A DNA stretch of 10,537 nt from Prevotellaceae bacterium. GTDB lineage: Bacteria; Bacteroidota; Bacteroidia; Bacteroidales; Bacteroidaceae. Positions 1 through 8,445 of this stretch are shown here, in pieces; within the stretch, counting starts at the first letter, position 1; each line of letters starts with the position of its first letter. The notes under the pieces are model-generated. The model searched no databases. It was not told where the DNA came from and saw only the letters and a program-made list of their open reading frames with translations. The translations under genes were made by a program, and so were the position numbers. Location: NCBI GenBank assembly GCA_003150315.1, contig QAML01000024.1, positions 11,079 through 21,615 of the forward strand, in the 5' to 3' direction.

Positions 1-72
1 ATATTTTAAAATAAGTGCCTTGTATTTTAAAATACATGGCTTGTATTTTTTACGACAAGCCATGTGTTTTTT
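1..72 (+). repeat. Dispersed intergenic repeat, copy 1 (left-truncated)
   Basis: This is the first of three copies in the window; the others are at 2833-2968 (same strand) and 6848-6984 (opposite strand). It begins inside the element because the window begins here. It is built from units about 21 bp long that open with the palindrome ATTTTAAAAT or a variant and end in CTTGT. The last unit forms a hairpin followed by six Ts. All three copies lie between genes. No open reading frame fits it. It is not an insertion sequence that I recognise; a REP- or MITE-like dispersed element is the best guess. Confidence 0.75.
34..72 (+). terminator. Terminator-like hairpin at the end of repeat copy 1
   Basis: ACATGGCTTGT (34-44) pairs perfectly with ACAAGCCATGT (55-65) around a 10-nt loop, and TTTTTT follows at 67-72. 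This has the form of an intrinsic terminator for plus-strand transcription entering from the left. It is also an integral part of the repeat, so it may be a property of the element rather than of a neighbouring gene. Copy 3 keeps a similar hairpin and T-run, while copy 2 keeps it only weakly. Confidence 0.4.
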
Positions 73-123
73 CGAGTGTCGGCAAACGGGACTTTTATTT
101 TGCCTTGTCGGCGATGCCGGAAC

Positions 124-164
124 ATGAAAAAACGCTGCAAAATCGTATATGTTTTGCAGCGTTT
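124..164 (-). terminator. Intrinsic terminator of the malic enzyme gene
   Basis: A perfect 13-bp stem joins 130-142 (AAACGCTGCAAAA) and 152-164 (TTTTGCAGCGTTT) around a 9-nt loop. On the minus strand the stem runs into TTTTTT. It sits about 26 nt beyond the stop codon of the minus-strand malic enzyme gene, where a rho-independent terminator is expected. Confidence 0.85.
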
Positions 165-189
165 GGTATGGGTCGTTTATGACGTGAGA

Positions 190-2481
190 TTATTTCAGTT
201 GCAATTTCTTTTTCTCAACCAAAGCGTCTATTACGGCAACGGCGGTGATGTTCACAATGTCGCGCACGGAGCAATCGGCATCGGTGAAGTGTATGGGTTT
301 GTTCAAACCCATCTGTATCGGACCTATGACTTCGGTGTCCGGGTTAATGGCTTTCACCATGTGGTATGTGCAGTTAGCCGCATTGAGACACTGGAATACG
401 AGTGTGTTGACATCTTTTCCCTTGAGGCTGTTGAAAGGATATTTCTTGTCGCGCAGTTCACGGTCGAAAGCATAGGAAATCTGCATTTCGCCGTCAACGG
501 CAAGAGTGGGATAGTTTTTGTGAAGTATGTCGACTGCCTCGTGCATGTGGCGCGGACCGGATTCTTTGTCGCTGCCGAAATTGGAATAGGAAACCATGGC
601 AATAACCGGCTGGCGATTGAAGAACCTTGCCGTGTGGGCACTGAGAAGTGCGAGATCCACAAGAGTGTCTGTGTCGGGATGAGGATTAATCATAGTGTCG
701 ACAAGGAACAGAGTGCCGCGTTTCGAATTTATGAGGTGCATGGTTCCGAAATGCTTGAATTGCGGATTTATGCCGATAACTTCCTTGGCAATGTTTTTCA
801 CATCGTCTTTCTTGTTGGTGAGACTTGTTATCAGGGCATCGGCATCTCCCATGTCCACCATCATCATTCCGAAGTAATTACGATTGTAAAGTTTGTCGTT
901 AACTTCCTCGAGAGTGCAACCGTTTCTTTGTTCGCGCTCGTAAAGTTTGGCAGCATACTGCTCGCGAAGCTTGCTGTGCTTCTCGTCGCGCAAATCCATG
1001 ATTTCTATGTCCTGAATGTTCAGGTCGAGAGCCTTTGCCTTTTCCGTGATTTCCTTTGTGTTTCCAAGGAGAATGGGTTTGCAGATTCCTTCCTTTAATG
1101 CCTGGACAGCGGCACGGATTATGCGGCTGTGGGTGCCGTTTGTAAACACCACGCGCTGCGGGTCGCGACGTGCGGTTTCGTACAAGGAACGTGTGAACTT
1201 GCTTTCCTGACCCATCAATTCCTTCAGGCGCATTCTGTAAGCCTTCCAATCGGTGATTGGTTTACGAGCCACGCCGCTTTCCATGGCTGCTTTTGCCACC
1301 GCCATTGAGACTTCTGTTATTAATCTCGGGTCTACGGGTTTGGGAATGAAGTAATCGGGACCGAAAGTGAAGTTGTTTACGGCATATTCGCGGTTCACGA
1401 TGTCGGGCACGGGACGTTTTGCAAGGTCTGCCAGGGCGTGAACTGCGGCAATCTTCATTTCCTCGTTAATGGCTGTGGACGCTGTGTCGAGCGCACCGCG
1501 AAAGAGATAGGGGAAACAAAGCACGTTGTTTATCTGATTGGGATAGTCGCTTCGTCCGGTGGATATGAGACAGTCGGGACGGGCTTCCTTGGCATCTTCG
1601 TAGGAAATCTCGGGCACGGGATTGGCAAGCGCAAAGATTATGGGCTTTTCCGCCATGGTCTTGACCATTTCCTTTGAAAGAATGTTGCCTTTTGAAAGCC
1701 CGAGGAACACGTCTGCGCCTTTTATGGCTTCTTCGAGAGTGTGCACATCGGTTCGTGTGGTGGCGAAGAGCTTTTTCTGTTCCGTGAGATTGGGACGGTC
1801 GGCTGTTATAACGCCGTGGCTGTCGAGCATAACGATGTTTTCGCGTTTTGCTCCCAGGCTTACGTATAATTTGGTGCAGGAAATGGCTGCCGCACCTGCG
1901 CCGCTAACCACGATTTTTACGTCTTCGATTTTTTTGCCCGCCACTTCGAGAGCGTTTACAAGTCCGGCGGAGGAAATGATAGCCGTGCCGTGCTGGTCGT
2001 CGTGCATTACGGGGATGTCAAGTTCCTCTTTGAGTCTGCGTTCTATCTCGAAACATTCGGGGGCTTTGATGTCCTCAAGGTTTATTCCGCCGAAAGTGGG
2101 GGCTATAGCCTTGACGGCTTCAATGAATTTCTCGGGGTCTTTTTCGTTTACTTCAATGTCGAAAGCATCTACGCCGCCGTAGATTTTGAAAAGCAGTCCT
2201 TTGCCTTCCATTACCGGTTTGCCGGCTACGGCTCCTATATCACCGAGACCGAGAACGGCTGTGCCGTTGGATATGACGGCTACAAGGTTACCTTTGTTTG
2301 TATATTTATATGCGTCGTTGGGTTCTTTCTGGATTTCCAGGCATGGTTCTGCCACGCCGGGGGAGTATGCCAGCGACAAATCGTATTGTGTGCGGTAGGG
2401 CTTGGTGGGAACAACTTCAATTTTCCCCGGTTTGCCCTTGGAATGGTATTCCAGTGCTGCTTCTTTAGTAACCTTGATCAT
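190..2481 (-). CDS. maeB: NADP-dependent malic enzyme with C-terminal phosphotransacetylase domain
   Basis: This 763-aa cytoplasmic protein is predicted to decarboxylate malate oxidatively to pyruvate, yielding NAD(P)H. The N-terminal malic domain shows the [11 protein letters not shown] motif (catalytic Tyr39), [10 protein letters not shown] (Lys94) and the HDDQHGT metal/substrate motif near 160-166. The nucleotide-binding domain has SGAGAAA at 193-199. From about residue 430 to the end there is a phosphate acetyl/butyryltransferase-like domain, including SYSNFGS (631-637) and VDGEMQ (662-667). In the MaeB-type fusion family this domain is usually regulatory and responds to acetyl-CoA rather than catalysing transfer. 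The length is normal for the family and nothing is missing. The ATG start is preceded by an A-rich leader and a -7 box. It appears monocistronic, with its own terminator. NADP preference is inferred from the family, not read from a residue. Confidence 0.97.
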   Translation of the reverse strand: MIKVTKEAALEYHSKGKPGKIEVVPTKPYRTQYDLSLAYSPGVAEPCLEIQKEPNDAYKYTNKGNLVAVISNGTAVLGLGDIGAVAGKPVMEGKGLLFKIYGGVDAFDIEVNEKDPEKFIEAVKAIAPTFGGINLEDIKAPECFEIERRLKEELDIPVMHDDQHGTAIISSAGLVNALEVAGKKIEDVKIVVSGAGAAAISCTKLYVSLGAKRENIVMLDSHGVITADRPNLTEQKKLFATTRTDVHTLEEAIKGADVFLGLSKGNILSKEMVKTMAEKPIIFALANPVPEISYEDAKEARPDCLISTGRSDYPNQINNVLCFPYLFRGALDTASTAINEEMKIAAVHALADLAKRPVPDIVNREYAVNNFTFGPDYFIPKPVDPRLITEVSMAVAKAAMESGVARKPITDWKAYRMRLKELMGQESKFTRSLYETARRDPQRVVFTNGTHSRIIRAAVQALKEGICKPILLGNTKEITEKAKALDLNIQDIEIMDLRDEKHSKLREQYAAKLYEREQRNGCTLEEVNDKLYNRNYFGMMMVDMGDADALITSLTNKKDDVKNIAKEVIGINPQFKHFGTMHLINSKRGTLFLVDTMINPHPDTDTLVDLALLSAHTARFFNRQPVIAMVSYSNFGSDKESGPRHMHEAVDILHKNYPTLAVDGEMQISYAFDRELRDKKYPFNSLKGKDVNTLVFQCLNAANCTYHMVKAINPDTEVIGPIQMGLNKPIHFTDADCSVRDIVNITAVAVIDALVEKKKLQLK

Positions 2482-2522
2482 TGTCTTCTTTTGTTTTTAT
2501 TATTCTTCTGTATGATACATTA

Positions 2523-2530
2523 CAAAATTA
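2523..2530 (-). promoter_or_regulatory. maeB: Putative -7 box for the malic enzyme gene
   Basis: On the minus strand this reads TAATTTTG, an exact match to the Bacteroidetes TAnnTTTG box, about 40 nt upstream of the ATG. The -33 region has only a T-rich stretch and no clear TTTG, so the call rests on one element and its position. Confidence 0.45.
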
Positions 2531-2540
2531 CTGCTTTTTG

Positions 2541-3114
2541 AGAAAAGCTTTTTTTCGCGGAATGTTTTATTTTGCCTGATTTTCGGGGAATGCGGAAAAT
2601 ATGCCAACTGTTTTTATCAAAAGGTGGAAATATAGAAAGTCGTTGTAAGGTTTACTTGTCTTTTTGAAAGCGTCAGACGGTGTTTTTGCAACGGCATTCG
2701 GGAGCTTTGGAGACACAAGCGGCATGTGTGTAAAATCCGTCGGCTCGGCGAAAACGATGCACGGTTTGCGGGGATGTGTACATTCCGTTTCGGATGATTT
2801 TTTTGCGCGCACATCTGTGTGGAAAAACCGAATTTTTGCGGTTTTGTAAGTCGTTGAAAATCAGATGCCGTTTTTCGCGAAAAATACAAGGCACATATTT
2901 TGAAATAAGTGCCTTGTATTTTAAAATATATGGCTTGTATTTTTTACAAGATGCCTTATGTGTTTTTGCTCTTTCCGAAAGGGTGAAAAAACAGCGGAAA
3001 ATACCTTCAAAAATATGGCTGTGTTTTTCGCGGAATGGGATAAGAACGGAGCAATGTGTCGTGTGCCGGAATGCAAGTGCGTCGAGCGAATGGCGGAGCG
3101 GCATGCCGCCGGGT
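2541..3114. other. Non-coding gap between the polysaccharide export operon and the malic enzyme gene
   Basis: About 570 bases without a credible gene. Open frames exist on both strands, but they overlap one another, run through the repeat and show no recognisable protein. The contents are repeat copy 2 (2833-2968) and a perfect 12-bp palindrome GCGGCATGCCGC at 3098-3109 just before the kinase terminator. I see nothing specific in 2541-2832 or 2969-3090. Confidence 0.6.
2833..2968 (+). repeat. Dispersed intergenic repeat, copy 2 (most complete plus-strand copy)
   Basis: From left to right it holds TTTTTGCGG and a stretch shared with copy 3, the perfect palindrome TTTTTCGCGAAAAA (2871-2884), then the 21-bp units. 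A perfect 14-bp stem joins AAAATACAAGGCAC (2881-2894) to GTGCCTTGTATTTT (2909-2922) around a 14-nt loop, so a cruciform or RNA hairpin is possible. The last hairpin, perfect in copy 1, is degraded here. The element lies antisense to the genes on both sides. Confidence 0.8.
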
Positions 3115-3162
3115 AATAATAAAACAACCGGGCGTAAATGTTTGTTAATACGCCCGGTTGTT
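3115..3162 (-). terminator. Intrinsic terminator of the wza-wzc-like operon
   Basis: A perfect 14-bp stem joins 3123-3136 (AACAACCGGGCGTA) and 3149-3162 (TACGCCCGGTTGTT) with a 12-nt loop. On the minus strand the stem is followed by a T-rich tail (TTTTATTATTA). It starts 21 nt beyond the kinase stop codon and closes the operon. Confidence 0.85.
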
Positions 3163-3183
3163 CGCTATTGTTTCTAATTGTGT

Positions 3184-5709
3184 TTATTCTTTGCTGTCGT
3201 CTTTGCTGGCATCGCGCAGCTGATTAACGTCTATCCGGTTGTTGTTTACCGAAGGTTTGCGCACCGGTGCGGCGGTTGCGGCGGTTTTTGAGGAACCGGA
3301 TTTGCCGCCGTGTTTATGCGATTTGCCACGTTCTTCGCCGTAACCGTAACCATAGCCATATCCATAACCATAGCCATATCCGTAACCGTAGCCGTACTTG
3401 CTGCGAACGCTGCCATTTATTATTATGGCAAGATTGCAGAACTTCTTGGTCTTGTACATCTTGTCAATTTCGGCAAGGAAGCGTTTGTCTTCAACGCCAA
3501 TGCGGATGACGTAGAGTGTGAGCTCGGTTACACGGTTTATGATACCTGCATCGGCAACGGAGATGGCAGGCGTTGTGTCGTATATCACGTAGTCGTAGCG
3601 CGACTTAAGCTCGTCTGTAAGTTCTTCGAGCCTCGGGCTCATGAGCAATTCCGTTGGGTTGAGCGGTGTAAGTCCTGCCGGGAGGAAATCGACGTTCTTG
3701 CCCACACCGTCGCGCTTTATGAGCGAATCAAGGTTGCAGGTGTCATCGTTGAGATAGGTTGTGAGTCCGTCGTTGCCGCTTATGATCTTTGACTGGGTGC
3801 GTTTGCGTATGTCGCCGTCAACGAGAATAACTTTCTTACCCGATATGCCGAGAATAAGGGCAAGGTTGCGCGAAACGAATGACTTTCCGCTGCCCGGCGT
3901 GGAGGATGTAATCATCATAACCTTTGAACGCTTCTTCATGAAGTTGAGGTTGTAACGCAAAATTCTCAATGCCTCGCTCACGGCGTTATAGTTCATGCCG
4001 CCGTGCGAGCGGTCAATGAATTTATTGTTCTCGTCATCTTCTTTCCACAAAGGTATGTCGCCGAGAATGGGAGCGGAACAGCCGTCTTCGACTTCTTTGC
4101 GGTAGCGCACTTTTGTATCAAACTGCATGATTAACCAGAAAATGGCGGCGGGGATAGCCAGACCTATGACCAGACCTATGAGAAGAATCATTCCGCTCTT
4201 GGGATAAATTGGCGAAGCATAGCCGTAGGGAGTTTCTATGATTTTTACGTTTGCTTCGGTAACGGCGAGCTGAAGTGCCACTTCCTCTCTCTTGTTCAGC
4301 AAATAAACGTAAATGTCTTCCTTAATCTTTCTCTGACGCTCAATGTCGCTTGCCGACTTCTGTTTCTGCGGCACGGAAGATATGCTGGAGGTTATGCTGT
4401 TCTTTACGGAGTTTGCCTGACGCAACTTGACGTTTACGGTGTTTATGTAGTTCTCCACGGTTTTGGTAATAACCGAATGGGTGGATTTCAAACGCTCCAA
4501 GGCATCGCGCACAACGGGTGAGGCGGAGCCGGCATTGCTTGAAAGACGATTGTAGTTCATTACAAGTTCGTTATACTGGCTTATGCCGCTTTCAAGACCC
4601 GAATTGTCAATGTCGCCGATAGAAGGAATTACTTCGTAGTTGCCGTCGTTTTGTTGGCGAAGATAGTCGCGCAGGAAAAGACCTACGTTCTTCTCGCTCT
4701 CAAGCTTCATGACCTGCTGATTAGCCTGGTTGCTTTGGTCAAGATATATGGAAGCGTTTTTATCAAAGTCTATAACGTCGTTGGTTTGTTTGAACGAAGC
4801 CATGCGATTTTCCGTACTGTTCAAATCATTTCCTATAAGCATGATTCTTTGAGTGAGGAATTTGTCGGCATTCATGGATTGTATGTTTTTGTTTTCTACA
4901 ATGTCGTTTTTATAAGCCTCGAGTAATGTAGCCAATATGTCGTCTGCGCGCTTTGCATTAGTGTCGTGGCACGAAACAAATATGAGATTGCTCGACTTGT
5001 CTTTGACTTGCGCGTTTATGCACCCCGTAAATCTCATGGCAGCCTGCTCTTTGCTTATGCGACCTACATTTATGGTGTGTTTCATGTATCTTGCAAACGT
5101 GCTTTTGTTCTTTTCCACGAGAATTGCCCCGAACGGCGTTTCCATTGCCTTGCCGAAAGTTGCGGTTTGGTCAAAGTCAGAAAGATTTCCGTTGGTTTTC
5201 AGATTGTGTATGCGGAAACTCTGGTCCGATTCAATGTCTATGTCGAAGTTAAGGTTCTGCGAAAACGGTTTGAAGAACGTTATCTTCACAGGGCTTTCCT
5301 TGTAAAGAGAATACTTTCGCAATCCCAAGTCCGTGGTGTAGTCTACATCGAGGTTAAGGTTCTGCGCCACCTTGCGTATAAGCCTGTGCGACTCCAATAT
5401 AAACGCTTCGTCCTTCAATTCTCCGTTTGCATTGATACCGTTGAGCACCATTGCCGCCGATGCATTGCGCGAGTTGCTGTTGTCGGCGTTGTTCTTTACG
5501 GCAATGGTTGACGAACGCTCATAAACACGAGGCTGCTTTGCCTGATAAAGGTATGCCAGAAGCACGCATACCGTTGCGGAAAGCAAAAACCACTTCCAAT
5601 TCGCCGCGAAAACGTGCAGCGATTTCATTACTATGGGCAGAAAGTCGTTTTGCTTGTCGTCTTCCGGAGATATATACGAGTTGGTTTGTTGCGGATTCAG
5701 GTTTTCCAT
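3184..5709 (-). CDS. wzc: Polysaccharide chain-length regulator fused to a BY-type tyrosine kinase (Wzc-like)
   Basis: An 841-aa inner-membrane protein. A Wzz-type N-terminal region has a first membrane segment near 38-56, a long periplasmic part with coiled-coil-like stretches near 285-350 and 405-480, and a second membrane segment near 505-530. The cytoplasmic BY-kinase has Walker A STPGSGKS (603-610), Walker A' ILVDGDIRKR (628-637) and Walker B YVIYDTTP (707-714). A tail of ten tyrosines alternating with glycine follows at 772-791. In this family the tail is autophosphorylated in trans, and cycling of phosphorylation controls polymer length and export with Wza. Unusually, about 50 Lys/Ser/Ala/Asn-rich residues follow the tyrosine cluster, and Arg replaces the common Pro after the A' motif. 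It starts 10 nt after the Wza-like gene and is the last gene of the operon. No cognate phosphatase gene is in the window. Confidence 0.95.
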   Translation of the reverse strand: MENLNPQQTNSYISPEDDKQNDFLPIVMKSLHVFAANWKWFLLSATVCVLLAYLYQAKQPRVYERSSTIAVKNNADNSNSRNASAAMVLNGINANGELKDEAFILESHRLIRKVAQNLNLDVDYTTDLGLRKYSLYKESPVKITFFKPFSQNLNFDIDIESDQSFRIHNLKTNGNLSDFDQTATFGKAMETPFGAILVEKNKSTFARYMKHTINVGRISKEQAAMRFTGCINAQVKDKSSNLIFVSCHDTNAKRADDILATLLEAYKNDIVENKNIQSMNADKFLTQRIMLIGNDLNSTENRMASFKQTNDVIDFDKNASIYLDQSNQANQQVMKLESEKNVGLFLRDYLRQQNDGNYEVIPSIGDIDNSGLESGISQYNELVMNYNRLSSNAGSASPVVRDALERLKSTHSVITKTVENYINTVNVKLRQANSVKNSITSSISSVPQKQKSASDIERQRKIKEDIYVYLLNKREEVALQLAVTEANVKIIETPYGYASPIYPKSGMILLIGLVIGLAIPAAIFWLIMQFDTKVRYRKEVEDGCSAPILGDIPLWKEDDENNKFIDRSHGGMNYNAVSEALRILRYNLNFMKKRSKVMMITSSTPGSGKSFVSRNLALILGISGKKVILVDGDIRKRTQSKIISGNDGLTTYLNDDTCNLDSLIKRDGVGKNVDFLPAGLTPLNPTELLMSPRLEELTDELKSRYDYVIYDTTPAISVADAGIINRVTELTLYVIRIGVEDKRFLAEIDKMYKTKKFCNLAIIINGSVRSKYGYGYGYGYGYGYGYGYGYGEERGKSHKHGGKSGSSKTAATAAPVRKPSVNNNRIDVNQLRDASKDDSKE
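3337..3396 (-). repeat. Hexanucleotide tract encoding the (Tyr-Gly)10 tail
   Basis: Ten tandem 6-bp units (TAY GGN) encode Tyr-Gly at kinase residues 772-791. The units alternate TAT/TAC and GGT/GGC/GGA, and short blocks of units recur, so the tract is imperfect. Gain or loss of units would stay in frame and change only the number of phosphorylatable tyrosines. Confidence 0.85.
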
Positions 5710-5719
5710 GTGCCGTTAA

Positions 5720-6520
5720 TTATTTCGTTAATGCTATGATGAGAGAAGCTATCGACGTACCCAGACCAAGCAGTGTGCCTGTGAGACCAAGGTAGAGATA
5801 ACCCGAACTTCCCTTAACTTTCACCGACTTGTTCGACTCGACATAAACAATGTCGTTCTGGTGCATATAGTAAGCAGGAGAATTGAATACGCTTTCCGGT
5901 TGCGTAAGGTCCACTTTGAACGTCTGGCGTTTGCCGTCTTCTTCACGAATCACGAGAACTTTTTTGCGGATAGCCGAACTGTTCAAATCGCCTGCGCGAC
6001 CAATTGCCTCGAGAAGCGTAAGGCGTTCGCCCGTATAGCTTTGTGTGCCCGGATTCTTGACATCGCCCAAAACCGTTACCTTGAAACTCATGATTTTAGT
6101 GGTAACTTTCGCATCTTTTATGAGTCCTTCGCTAATCATTCTGTTCTGCAACTGCTCCGAAAGCTTGTTAACCGTAAGCCCCGCAGCCTTCACACGACCG
6201 AAAATGGGAAAGTCGATGTAGCCGTCCTTTGAAACCACGAAATAAGTGTAGGTGCTGCTTGCGCTGCTAGACATTCCCGTTTGCAGACCAATCATCTTAA
6301 GGTTTGTGAAAGGCTTCATGAGCTCCTCGTCCTGAGAACTTATGTAAATAGCCAGTTGGTCGTCGGGCTGGATGTTGAGTGTGTAATTGTTTTCCAGGTC
6401 TGCGCCGTTTTTGTAAAGTTCGTCCGCGCCCTGCAAATAGATCATCGATTTGTTCGAACCGCACGAACTGCCCAATACCATTATTAACAGTAAAGAAGCG
6501 AGCAATGTGAATTTATGCAT
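5720..6520 (-). CDS. wza: Wza-like outer-membrane polysaccharide export lipoprotein
   Basis: A 266-aa secreted lipoprotein expected to form the outer-membrane export channel for capsule or exopolysaccharide with the downstream kinase. It has a hydrophobic signal peptide ending in LGSSC, giving Cys20 as the lipidated residue. The polysaccharide export domain follows at about 45-140, then one SLBB domain at about 146-230, beginning FKVTVLGDVKNPG. A hydrophobic C-terminal segment at 243-264 is common in Bacteroidetes members, which are shorter than the E. coli protein of about 380 aa. I chose the ATG at 6520. The frame stays open up to a TTG at 6583, but that codon overlaps a strong -7 promoter box and would put 21 polar residues before the signal peptide. 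It is the first gene of a two-gene operon. Confidence 0.93.
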   Translation of the reverse strand: MHKFTLLASLLLIMVLGSSCGSNKSMIYLQGADELYKNGADLENNYTLNIQPDDQLAIYISSQDEELMKPFTNLKMIGLQTGMSSSASSTYTYFVVSKDGYIDFPIFGRVKAAGLTVNKLSEQLQNRMISEGLIKDAKVTTKIMSFKVTVLGDVKNPGTQSYTGERLTLLEAIGRAGDLNSSAIRKKVLVIREEDGKRQTFKVDLTQPESVFNSPAYYMHQNDIVYVESNKSVKVKGSSGYLYLGLTGTLLGLGTSIASLIIALTK

Positions 6521-6580
6521 TTCAGTAAAGGTTTTGTATTCTTGGTGGAAAAATGTTTTATCATTTTGAATCTTTGGGTG

Positions 6581-6614
6581 CAAAGGTAATTATTTTATTA
6601 ATAGTCATGGCAAA
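6581..6614 (-). promoter_or_regulatory. Bacteroidetes-type promoter of the polysaccharide export operon
   Basis: On the minus strand TTTG (6614-6611) is followed after 22 nt by TACCTTTG (6588-6581), an exact TAnnTTTG match. Transcription would start near 6574-6577 and leave a leader of roughly 55 nt before the ATG at 6520. This is the clearest promoter in the window and fixes the start of the Wza-like gene. Confidence 0.75.
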
Positions 6615-7047
6615 ACAAACCGCCTTTTTGCACAAGAAAACCGCCATGTGCCATGCAGCGGCAGTCTTGCCCGTTTGTATGACCTTTGCAAATTACAAAA
6701 TAACCCATATATATAATATGTATATTCCCGTGCGGCACAATCCTAACCGCCGACCGTTCTCCTGTAAAAAACAAGGAGAAACGCATGGCAAAATCCGGCT
6801 CGGAGAACACAGGTAACGCGACAAATTTTAGCGGCTGTCCGCCGTGCAAAAAACACACATGGCTTATCGTAAAAAATACAAGCCATATATTTTAAAATAC
6901 AAGGCACTTGTTTTAAAATATGTGCCTTATATTTTTCGCGAAAAACGATATCTGATTTTCAATAACTTACAAAACCCGCAAAAAGAGGGGTGATTTCGTG
7001 GAGTTTAATGCCTTTCGACAAGCGCGTTGCAACCTTGCCACGGACAT
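6615..7047. other. Non-coding gap containing repeat copy 3
   Basis: Apart from repeat copy 3 (6848-6984), the gap holds a 7-bp hairpin, TTCTCCT (6757-6763) with AGGAGAA (6774-6780) around an A-rich loop, and an AT-rich stretch at 6704-6725. An open frame on the minus strand (6598-6858) overlaps the operon promoter region and encodes nothing recognisable, so I do not call it. I see no feature in 6985-7047. Confidence 0.55.
6848..6984 (-). repeat. Dispersed intergenic repeat, copy 3 (inverted)
   Basis: Read on the minus strand this matches copy 2 over almost its full length, including the palindrome TTTTTCGCGAAAAA (6932-6945) and the 21-bp units. The first hairpin pairs 6894-6907 with 6922-6935 with one mismatch. 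The last hairpin, ATGGCTT (6859-6865) with AAGCCAT (6880-6886), is followed on the minus strand by a T-run. In this position it could also terminate transcription from the minus-strand ATPase gene, whose own 3' end has no obvious terminator. Confidence 0.8.
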
Positions 7048-7129
7048 GTGCCGCAGGGGCTTCGGAATGTCCGGTTTTGTTCTGCGACTTGTATATTTTT
7101 TTTGCAGCAAGATACCATTGTTTTGAAAT
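7048..7129 (+). repeat. 82-bp direct repeat, left copy
   Basis: It begins GTGCCGCAGGGGCTTCGGAA, ends at TTTTGAAAT, and matches 8784-8865 in the same orientation at 81 of 82 positions; the one difference is T versus C in the T-run. It lies 19 bp beyond the stop codon of the ATPase gene. Similarity stops sharply at both edges. The two copies bracket the ATPase gene, so recombination between them would remove it. Confidence 0.9.
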
Positions 7130-7148
7130 ATTTTAAGATATAAAAGTT

Positions 7149-8405
7149 TTAACCTTGCTCCAATAACTTTGGATCTGTTAGAAAATCCAAAAGTCCAACG
7201 GTTAGAACTCCAAACTCATCTTCTTTTCGATGGATATCATCGCCTACAATGACAATTTTTCTAAAATGGTCGTTGATAGCCAGCAGAGAGCGGCGTTCTT
7301 GTATCTCTTTTTCTTGTGTAGGCATGTGGAAAGCTGATTGTATATACACTCTGTATGGCGGACGGTTTACTACAAAATCCACTTCTAATTGTTTTCTGAC
7401 AAACTTACCACTGTTGTCTTTGCCCCCAAGTTCCACCATACCTACATCAACATTGTAACTCCGACATCGAAGTTCATTGTAAATGATGTTCTCCATGATG
7501 TGTGTTTCTTCTTGTTGACGATAATTAAGAATTGCAGCTCGAATACCGATGTCTGCAAAGTAATATTTGGTTTCCGTGCCAATATATTTTCTGCCTTTAA
7601 CGTCATATCTTAATGCTTCTTCTATGAGAAAAGAATCTTTCAGATATTCAATGTATTGTTTTATTGTATCTCTTTTTATGGCAACACCTTGTGATGATTG
7701 AAAAGTGTTGGCAATTCGGGTAGGATTAGTGGAAGAACCAATATTGGAAGCGAGTATGCGAACAAGTTCTTTCATACCTTCGGGATTGCGTAAATGATTG
7801 CGTTCAATCACATCGCACAGATAAGTAGTTTCATACAGTCTGCGCAAATAATCAACCTTCTTTTCCTCTGTTTCCAACAAGGCAACTTGTGGAAGTCCTC
7901 CGAACGTGTAATAATCTAACCAAGCCTTGCGAATATCACCACCTACACCTTTGAAATATTCGTCAAAGGTTAGAGGGCGAACACGTATTTCATCTCCTCT
8001 TCCACGGAATTCTGTAACGACATCACTTGACAAAAAACGAGAATTAGAGCCTGAAACGTACACGTCAACGTTTTTCATGTGTGTCAAACTAAGAATGATT
8101 TCTACAAAATCTTCTACCAATTGAACTTCGTCCAATACAATATAATAATTGACATCATCAACAATTTTTGAATCTATATAGTTGAGCAGAACATCGGGCT
8201 TTCTCAAATGTCTGTTACGGAAATCATCAAGTTGTATCTCAATGATGTGGTCTTCTTTTATCCCGTGATTTTGCAACCATTTGTGCCAGATGTTAAACAA
8301 GAGGAAAGATTTTCCACAGCGTCTGACACCTGTTATAATTTTAACAAGTCCGTTCCCGCGTCCTGCGATAAGTTCGTTTAGATATTTACTACGTTCAAAA
8401 ATCAT
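7149..8405 (-). CDS. AAA-type ATPase with DUF4143-like C-terminal domain
   Basis: A 418-aa protein of a family very common in Bacteroidales. It shows Walker A TGVRRCGKS (25-33), Walker B YIVLDEVQ (88-95), the VSGSNSRFLSSD segment (117-128) and FRGRGDEIRVRPLTFDEYF (133-151). A DUF4143-like region follows from about 195. The C-terminus resembles a degenerate PD-(D/E)XK nuclease fold: Glu311, Asp343, then YIQSAF where a catalytic E-x-K would be expected. The biological role of the family is not established, and no partner gene is adjacent. I start it at the ATG at 8405. The frame remains open to 8537, but the extra 44 residues are unlike the family and cover a promoter-like box. Flanking 82-bp direct repeats and an AT-rich sequence compared with the capsule genes suggest acquisition. 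No terminator is evident close to the stop. Confidence 0.9.
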   Translation of the reverse strand: MIFERSKYLNELIAGRGNGLVKIITGVRRCGKSFLLFNIWHKWLQNHGIKEDHIIEIQLDDFRNRHLRKPDVLLNYIDSKIVDDVNYYIVLDEVQLVEDFVEIILSLTHMKNVDVYVSGSNSRFLSSDVVTEFRGRGDEIRVRPLTFDEYFKGVGGDIRKAWLDYYTFGGLPQVALLETEEKKVDYLRRLYETTYLCDVIERNHLRNPEGMKELVRILASNIGSSTNPTRIANTFQSSQGVAIKRDTIKQYIEYLKDSFLIEEALRYDVKGRKYIGTETKYYFADIGIRAAILNYRQQEETHIMENIIYNELRCRSYNVDVGMVELGGKDNSGKFVRKQLEVDFVVNRPPYRVYIQSAFHMPTQEKEIQERRSLLAINDHFRKIVIVGDDIHRKEDEFGVLTVGLLDFLTDPKLLEQG

Positions 8406-8445
8406 ATATAGTACATTTTTTGATACTGGTATCATATTTTGCACC

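Noticed and set aside
64..1098. Long plus-strand open frame of 344 codons
   Set aside because: It lies opposite the clearly recognisable malic enzyme gene and encodes no known domain; it is a shadow of that gene's codon bias.
2673..3104. Overlapping open frames on both strands in the 2.6-3.1 kb gap
   Set aside because: They run through the dispersed repeat, overlap each other on opposite strands and resemble no protein family.
3098..3109. Perfect palindrome GCGGCATGCCGC as an operator
   Set aside because: A single 12-bp palindrome beyond the end of the operon, with no promoter beside it, is not enough to call a regulatory site.
6521..6583. Upstream TTG start for the Wza-like lipoprotein
   Set aside because: The TTG lies within the TACCTTTG promoter box and would place 21 polar residues ahead of a complete signal peptide.
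6598..6858. Minus-strand 86-codon frame
   Set aside because: It overlaps the promoter region of the export operon and the edge of repeat copy 3, is Cys/Gly-rich without pattern and has no family resemblance.
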